A stretch of 35,421 bases of DNA from Chloroflexota bacterium (GTDB taxonomy: Bacteria > Chloroflexota > Dehalococcoidia > SM23-28-2 > RBG-16-64-32), in assembly GCA_022574655.1 (NCBI GenBank), contig JACZRQ010000018.1, forward strand, positions 1 to 35,421, written 5' to 3'. The notes beneath the pieces are model-generated. The model ran no database searches. It was not told the DNA's origin and was given only the letters and a program-made list of their open reading frames with translations. Below, piece after piece: positions 33,227-35,421 of the stretch (the stretch's first letter is position 1; every line of letters starts with the position of its first letter). Made by a program: the position numbers and the translations under genes.

Positions 33227-33439
33227 AACTAACGGTTCGTTGACCGATTACTCGGTTGCAAGGCCCGGGCGCTCGGGAGGTTAAGAAATGGTTCAGGTTT
33301 CGTGAAACTTCGCTCTGGGCGCAACAGGTTGGTGGGCGCCATCATCGCTTAATAGTGGATAAGAGTCGCGAGATCGCGGCCTTAATATTCGAGATCACGG
33401 ATCGGTCCGATCGATTCGGGCCGAAGGAGGATATGGTCC
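33227..33439. other. Intergenic region upstream of the TasA-like gene
   Basis: This 213-bp stretch separates the phage set from the fibre operon. It contains a few short inverted repeats (GATCGGTCCGATC at about 33402-33414, and TCGCGAGATCGCGG). No promoter or riboswitch could be supported with confidence. Confidence 0.4.
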
Positions 33440-34027
33440 ATGCTACGTAAATTGTTCGCGACGATGGCAGTTCTAACCACATTAGGTGTGCTGCTCAGTC
33501 TCAGCGTTTTGGCGCTGTTCACCGACACCGACACAGTCGGCACCAACGACTTCGCCACGGGTTCAATCATCCTGACGACGTCGCCGACCAGCACCATCTG
33601 GACGGCCGTAACTGATGCAGTACCGGGCGATAAGGCGACCGGCGAGCTGACCGTCACCAACGGCGGTACGCTGCAGTTCCGGTATGCCGTTAGCGGTTCG
33701 AACACGGACGCGACGCTGTCCGCTGGTATGAACATCCGCATCGGCCTCAAATCTGGCACCTGCGACTTCCCGTACCACAACAACGATGGAACGACCACAA
33801 CTCTCACCGATGACACCGAGCTGTTCGCCGGCTTGCTCAACGTGGCTTTGCTTGTCGGTAACGCCGCCCAGGGCAACGACACCGGCGACCGCGTGCTGGC
33901 TGCGTCCGCAAACGAGGTCCTCTGCTTTGCCGTCGTGTTGCCTGATACCGCTGGCAACACCGTGCAGGGCCTAAGCAACACAACGACCTTCACGTTCGAC
34001 TCAGAGCAGACTACTAACAACCCGTAG
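33440..34027 (+). CDS. TasA/CalY (camelysin) family fibre protein
   Basis: A 195-residue secreted protein. The N-terminal signal (LFATMAVLTTLGVLLSLSVL) leads into ALFTDTDTVGTNDFATGSI, a variant of the conserved A-x-F-x-D-x...-N-x-F-x-x-G-x-x motif seen where SipW-type peptidases cleave TasA/CalY. The rest is a jelly-roll-like beta domain with LTVTNGGTLQFRYAV and a single pair of Cys. Relatives form extracellular fibres in biofilm matrix (TasA) or have protease-like annotations (camelysin). It is followed by the signal peptidase gene, as in the Bacillus tapA-sipW-tasA arrangement. The start at 33440 follows AAGGAGGATATGGTCC. Confidence 0.85.
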   Translation: MLRKLFATMAVLTTLGVLLSLSVLALFTDTDTVGTNDFATGSIILTTSPTSTIWTAVTDAVPGDKATGELTVTNGGTLQFRYAVSGSNTDATLSAGMNIRIGLKSGTCDFPYHNNDGTTTTLTDDTELFAGLLNVALLVGNAAQGNDTGDRVLAASANEVLCFAVVLPDTAGNTVQGLSNTTTFTFDSEQTTNNP

Positions 34028-34058
34028 TCGCTAAGGCTGAACGGAATCGGAGGGTGGC

Positions 34059-34673
34059 ATGACCGAAATAGGCACATGGGTTTTGCAGGGTGCTCCGCTG
34101 AGATCGGCGGAGCACCTGCCGGCCGTGCGCGACTTTGCACCCGTACTGGTCGCCATATGGAAGGCCGTCTACTTTAGTCTGTTTGCCACACTGGGCGTCT
34201 TCGTACTCATGCTGGCGGCGGTCGTCCTTCCCGGACTCTGGGGGCACGCGGCGCTGGCGGTTAACGGCGGAAGTATGGGCGACTCGTTGACGAGTGGCAG
34301 CGTCGCCATCGCTCGCTGGGTCGAGCCTGAAGACGTGCAGGTGGGTTACGTGATCGTCATGAATGTTGACGGTCAGACGCGGCCCAAGATTCACCGTGTC
34401 GTTTCCCTCGATGAGGAGAACGGTCAGATCATCGTCCAGACCAAGGGGGACGCGAACGAAACCGCTGATCCCGGCTACCAGATACTGAACGGCCCTGTCG
34501 CGGTCCACACCTACACGATCCCCTTGCTCGGATACGCCATCGACTTCGTCCGCACTCCAGCCGGTTGGCTGTTTCTCATCGCCCTCCCGGCGGCTCTCGT
34601 CTCCCTCATGACTCTTCGCGATCTCTGGTTCGGCGACGAGAAGACCTCCAGGGCGGCCGCCAGGAGGTCATGA
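34059..34673 (+). CDS. SipW-like (ER-type) signal peptidase I
   Basis: A 204-residue membrane protease. An N-terminal transmembrane helix (FSLFATLGVFVLMLAAVVLPG) precedes GGSMGDSL with the nucleophile Ser 72, and KIHRVVS with His 112, a Ser-His pair typical of the ER/archaeal type found in SipW; no catalytic Lys is at the usual place. QTKGDANETAD is the conserved region after. A second transmembrane helix (GWLFLIALPAALVSLMTL) closes the protein. It probably cleaves the two TasA-like proteins encoded on either side. The start at 34059 has CGGAGGGTGGC upstream, and the stop overlaps the next start (ATGA). Confidence 0.92.
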   Translation: MTEIGTWVLQGAPLRSAEHLPAVRDFAPVLVAIWKAVYFSLFATLGVFVLMLAAVVLPGLWGHAALAVNGGSMGDSLTSGSVAIARWVEPEDVQVGYVIVMNVDGQTRPKIHRVVSLDEENGQIIVQTKGDANETADPGYQILNGPVAVHTYTIPLLGYAIDFVRTPAGWLFLIALPAALVSLMTLRDLWFGDEKTSRAAARRS

Positions 34674-35314
34674 GACCGCCCGCGCTTCTGGCTGCTTCTC
34701 TGGCGCTGGCGGGAACGGCGATCGTTGCGGCGCTGATTGTAGGCGCGCTGGCGCTGTTCACCGACGCGGATTCCGCAGGCACTAACACGTTCGCTACTGC
34801 GAACTGCTTCCCGAGCACGAACACCGGGCTACTTGACGCTTCGACTGAGGCCGCCGACACGGGCGGCGACGGGGATGGATTCGAACTCAACCCGACGAAC
34901 GCCTTCGCTGACGGCGGTGGTGTAGCAACCAACGTCGACGGCCGCGACGACCGCCATCGTTTCTACGACTACGGCATATCAATTCACTCCAGCTGTACCA
35001 TAAGCGGCATCGAGGTCCGTCTCGACTGGTACGTCGACAGCACAGCCGATACGAGTACTATGGATGTCAAGCTTTCGTGGGATGGCGGCACGTCGTGGTC
35101 GGTCTCTAGGACGGCTACGAACCAATCCACCAGCGAAGTGACTGAGACGCTGGGCGGCGCGGCGGATACATGGGGTCGCACCTGGGCGGTCTCCGATTTC
35201 AGCGACGCCAACTTCCGTATACGTATCACCTCCGTCTGCAGCAGTGGCGGGAGCTGTAATGCGCGCGACTTCTTCCTGGACTGGGCGCCGGTCAAGATCT
35301 ACTACACGCAGTAG
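34670..35314 (+). CDS. Second TasA-like exported protein
   Basis: A 214-residue protein. A signal helix (ALLAASLALAGTAIVAALIV) is followed by ALALFTDADSAGTNTFATA, nearly the same as the cleavage region of the 33440 protein. The mature part differs: Cys-containing beta structure with ISGIEVRLDWYVDST, MDVKLSWDGGTSWSVS and TWGRTWAVSDFSDANFRIRI. It may be a minor fibre subunit or an accessory anchor; this is inference. The start is ATG 34670, behind AGGAGG, and overlaps the signal peptidase stop codon. Confidence 0.82.
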   Translation: MRPPALLAASLALAGTAIVAALIVGALALFTDADSAGTNTFATANCFPSTNTGLLDASTEAADTGGDGDGFELNPTNAFADGGGVATNVDGRDDRHRFYDYGISIHSSCTISGIEVRLDWYVDSTADTSTMDVKLSWDGGTSWSVSRTATNQSTSEVTETLGGAADTWGRTWAVSDFSDANFRIRITSVCSSGGSCNARDFFLDWAPVKIYYTQ

Positions 35315-35421
35315 ATCGGGTTAGTAGCGAGGCCAGGCCGTCGCGTCCGCAGCTTCGCTGCTTGCCAACCCTGTCCAGCGCTGCCGTGATTCCGTTCCCC
35401 GCCCGACGCCCGGGCCACTTG
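35315..35421. other. No gene seen at right edge
   Basis: The last 107 bases hold one small hairpin (GCAGCTTCGCTGC at about 35348) and no supported coding region. Confidence 0.4.

Noticed and set aside
33231-33439. c-di-GMP riboswitch before the TasA-like gene
   Set aside because: The conserved GGA-CGCAAAGCC blocks are not present in order; only random short hairpins.
1-35421. tRNA or rRNA genes
   Set aside because: No cloverleaf with conserved T-loop or rRNA signature was recognised on either strand by eye.

Overview
The window is high-GC bacterial DNA whose gene content points to a Chloroflexota lineage, most likely Dehalococcoidia or a close relative. The evidence is indirect: two luciferase-like (F420-type) oxidoreductases, a deazaflavin-type nitroreductase, alpha/beta-hydrolase/cyclase fusion and DinB proteins, dockerin-type repeats of the form GDVDCDGD.DAVDAL..LR, and no cohesin or integrase. 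No rRNA, tRNA or CRISPR array is visible, so the taxonomic call is an inference.

Layout. (1) 1-13241 is host chromosome. A minus-strand operon encodes two DinB-fold proteins and a frameshifted hydrolase/adenylate cyclase. Next come a luciferase-like oxidoreductase, a ketopantoate-reductase-like enzyme, an MBL-rhodanese protein and a RidA protein. A c-di-AMP (ydaO-type) riboswitch precedes a 60-residue Cys-rich protein. A ruvB operon follows (RuvB, deazaflavin reductase, PEBP lipoprotein, EEP-fold nuclease), then a second luciferase-like oxidoreductase, a YbaK-type deacylase and an amidase. (2) 13238-33141 is a phage morphogenesis set, all on the minus strand: XhlA-like protein, large terminase, Cys4/HTH protein, portal, scaffold-like coiled coil, major capsid, fibre, small protein, adaptor and tail hub. 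It is split into blocks by plus-strand genes that are not phage-like: a RAYT transposase, a PAC2 protein, a membrane-anchored protein, and three exported proteins with dockerin repeats (a propeller/beta-helix protein, a small protein and a metzincin). (3) 33440-35314 is a TasA/SipW/TasA-like fibre operon.

How the parts work together. The phage blocks are physically separated but look co-regulated. Three blocks start with a sigma70-type promoter carrying an AGAAC-N4-GTTCT-like palindrome in exactly the same register against the -10 box, upstream of xhlA-terL-portal, of the scaffold and of the capsid operon. This resembles a LexA-like repressor regulon. With intact ORFs and no integrase, replication, lysin, tape-measure or tail-tube gene in view, the set looks like a retained particle-forming element (gene-transfer-agent-like or other domesticated capsid) rather than an active prophage. 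Function is not proven by sequence.

Small palindromic repeats are active here. Two RAYT genes each carry a REP-type palindrome inside their own reading frame, an identical 28-bp palindrome sits near the capsid promoter, and other palindromes or repeats lie in frame in the portal and propeller genes. Two genes have apparent single-base frameshifts in homopolymers, and two lack a standard start codon (ATT, ATA). These could be real or assembly errors.
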